A DNA stretch of 64,000 nt from Saccharibacillus nicotianae (GTDB lineage Bacteria; Bacillota; Bacilli; Paenibacillales; Paenibacillaceae): assembly GCF_042681745.1 (NCBI RefSeq), contig NZ_JBHUGF010000010.1, positions 2,604,001-2,668,000 of the forward strand, read 5' to 3'. Position 1 is the stretch's first letter; each line of letters starts with the position of its first letter. The translations under genes were made by a program, and so were the position numbers. The notes under the pieces were generated by a model. That model worked only from the letters and a program-made list of their open reading frames with translations, was not told where the DNA came from and did no database searches. This document shows positions 62,652 through 64,000 of the stretch, one piece after another.

Positions 62652-63545
62652 CTACATATTCATCATCATAAATGCTGGCGTACCGACAAGAATCATAACT
62701 ACTACAAAAATCAAAACCATCGGAAATACCATTTTAGAAGAAGCTTGTTCTCCTCTTGTACGGCTGACTGCTTTACGCTTATCCCATAATGTACGTGAAA
62801 GATCGCGTAATGCTAATCCAAACTCTCCTCCACCACGACGGAAATTCAGCAAGACTGTTGTTGTAAACACCGAAACTTCCTGAACTCCACATCGTTTGCT
62901 GAATGACTCTAATCCTTGCTGAAAAGAGTATCCATTTTCCATTTCACGTACCATACGAAATAATTCTTTGTACAATGGATGATCTGCGGCTTCACCTTGC
63001 TTGCGCTGTACACAACGTACAATCGCTTTTTGAACTGTTTCGCCTGCACCTACAAGAAGTACAATTTTATTCAGAAATTCAGGTAACTCTAGTAAAATAT
63101 CTTGTTCACGTTCATGAACTTTCTTTTGCAGATCGCGGAATAATCCAACAGGAAGCATTATCGCTAATCCCACTCCCATGACTAACCATGTCATACTACC
63201 ACCGGAGATCGCAGCCATTACCAATCCACCTGTCAGTAATAACCAGATATAACCCGCCATTTCTGCAATATACAATAGTGTCATTTCGCCGCTACGATGT
63301 ACCCCAAAACCTTTTTGAATCGAGCTTTGAATCCGGTAAAACACCCCTGAGAATCGTGATACAAAGCGAATTTTTTCGAGCAATACCAACATAGCTGGTA
63401 AAAGTGGTCTTAGCTTAATCACTTCTAATGGTAGCTTGGCAAGCTCTTTATGTAACGCACTGGCACTTTGATTCAGTACGACCCATCCGATCACTAATGC
63501 TGTCGCCAACAACCCTTCCAACCATATCAAAAGCAGTTTGTTCAC
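62652..63545 (-). CDS. TadC-like pilus platform protein (type II secretion F family)
   Basis: This is a polytopic inner-membrane platform protein. The cytoplasmic domain has the T2SSF pattern LELPEFLNKIVLLVGAGETV, then MENGYSFQQGLESFSKRCGV and FALSRTLWDKRKAVSRTRGE-like sequence in the form LRDLSRTLWDKRKAVSRTRG. Membrane helices flank it at both ends, including KMVFPMVLIFVVVMILVGTP. The start has ggaaggga upstream. With the TadB-like gene 28 bp upstream it forms the usual TadB/TadC pair. Confidence 0.92.
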   Translation of the reverse strand: MNKLLLIWLEGLLATALVIGWVVLNQSASALHKELAKLPLEVIKLRPLLPAMLVLLEKIRFVSRFSGVFYRIQSSIQKGFGVHRSGEMTLLYIAEMAGYIWLLLTGGLVMAAISGGSMTWLVMGVGLAIMLPVGLFRDLQKKVHEREQDILLELPEFLNKIVLLVGAGETVQKAIVRCVQRKQGEAADHPLYKELFRMVREMENGYSFQQGLESFSKRCGVQEVSVFTTTVLLNFRRGGGEFGLALRDLSRTLWDKRKAVSRTRGEQASSKMVFPMVLIFVVVMILVGTPAFMMMNM

Positions 63546-63573
63546 CTCCCTTCCAGCTTATTGTGATACTGGT

Positions 63574-64000
63574 TTACACTTTGATATTCATAAACTTCCG
63601 AATTAACCAGTAACAGAAACCCAATGCCGCCAAACAAATCGTAGAAATCACAATACCAATCGGATTACCGTACAATGGCTTCATAAAATCGGCTGCCGTC
63701 ACATTCAAAAAGATCAAAAAGAAAAATGGAGTAGCAACGAGTGCATTTGATTCAAACTTTTTCTGCGAAATCATAACCGATATTTCTTGCTGAATATCTA
63801 ACTTTTCACCGATCGTTGCAGACGTTTTACGTACCACTTCTACCAGATCGCCACCGGTACGTTTACAAGTAACAAATACATCTGCAAAGTTGGTAATATC
63901 TTCATTCATGGCTCGATCGCTAAAATCTTGTAATGCTTCTTCTATGGGTTGTCCATACTCTAAGCGTGTAGTAATAATATTCAGTTCTCGAATCATATCG
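63574..64000 (-). CDS. TadB-like pilus platform protein, 5' end outside the window
   Basis: This is the C-terminal part of a T2SSF platform protein: EYGQPIEEALQDFSDRAMNE, NFADVFVTCKRTGGDLVEVV and EKLDIQQEISVMISQKKFES, then two membrane helices. The frame is open to the right edge, so the N-terminus is missing. The gene pairs with the TadC-like gene and belongs to the tad operon, whose ATPase (TadA) and other early genes would lie to the right. Confidence 0.93.
   Translation of the reverse strand, partial: DMIRELNIITTRLEYGQPIEEALQDFSDRAMNEDITNFADVFVTCKRTGGDLVEVVRKTSATIGEKLDIQQEISVMISQKKFESNALVATPFFFLIFLNVTAADFMKPLYGNPIGIVISTICLAALGFCYWLIRKFMNIKV

Overview
This window looks like a chromosomal segment of a low-GC, spore-forming Bacillota, most likely Paenibacillus or a close relative. 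The evidence is AGGAGG-type ribosome binding sites with ATG, GTG and TTG starts, a YheC/YheD coat-associated ATP-grasp protein, an SLH-domain surface protein, TcyP-type cystine uptake, a GlnK/GlnL-like two-component pair and a Bacillota-style tad pilus locus. I saw no rRNA, tRNA, prophage, transposase or CRISPR array. The species assignment is inference.

Layout. 1-2.1 kb: the end of an RluA-type pseudouridine synthase, a hypothetical protein and a CTP-synthase-C-terminal-like protein. 2.2-6.7 kb: two tandem paralogous chemoreceptors, both read on the minus strand, with SigD-like promoters. 7.1-8.4 kb: SAM decarboxylase (speD) coupled to a hypothetical gene. 8.5-12.1 kb: sulfate importer operon 1 (binding protein, CysT, CysW, no ATPase), ending in a cyclodeaminase/cyclohydrolase. 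12.4-15.5 kb: a Gfo/Idh/MocA oxidoreductase and a double ATP-grasp YheC/D protein. 15.7-23.2 kb: an SLH protein, HAD and HD hydrolases, a DUF4241 protein, a split ThrE exporter preceded by a 58-bp duplicated hairpin repeat, and a small operon ending upstream in a DUF4261-like protein. 23.4-28 kb: a DinB protein, an M24 peptidase, a YhhQ queuosine-precursor transporter under a preQ1-I riboswitch, and TcyP. 28.4-30.1 kb: a third chemoreceptor. 30.1-30.75 kb: a very unusual G-poor, pyrimidine-rich intergenic region that carries a 115-bp nested palindrome. 30.8-32.6 kb: lipoate ligase and a Cof-type HAD phosphatase. 32.8-38.3 kb: GlnK/GlnL-like two-component genes next to a glnQHMP-type importer. 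38.6-45.6 kb: a PhnP-like hydrolase, sulfate importer operon 2 (CysT, CysW, CysA, binding protein), a YjbQ protein, a TetR regulator and a YigZ protein. 45.8-55.5 kb: pgi, a hydroxyacid dehydrogenase, ppnP, tkt, a membrane protein, purU, nfo and a TIGR01777 epimerase. 55.7-64 kb: a tad/Flp pilus locus that runs off the right edge.

How the genes connect. Sulfur uptake dominates: two sulfate importers and a cystine symporter share an upstream motif with a TTCCTA core and a TGTTTAC-like half, a candidate CymR-type operator. The importer that lacks an ATPase may borrow CysA from the other operon. GlnK/L probably regulates the adjacent glutamine importer, whose promoter carries three CTACAC direct repeats. 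The most unexplained feature is the palindrome at 30.5 kb, together with the strand-specific compositional drift that surrounds it and reaches into the end of the neighbouring chemoreceptor gene.
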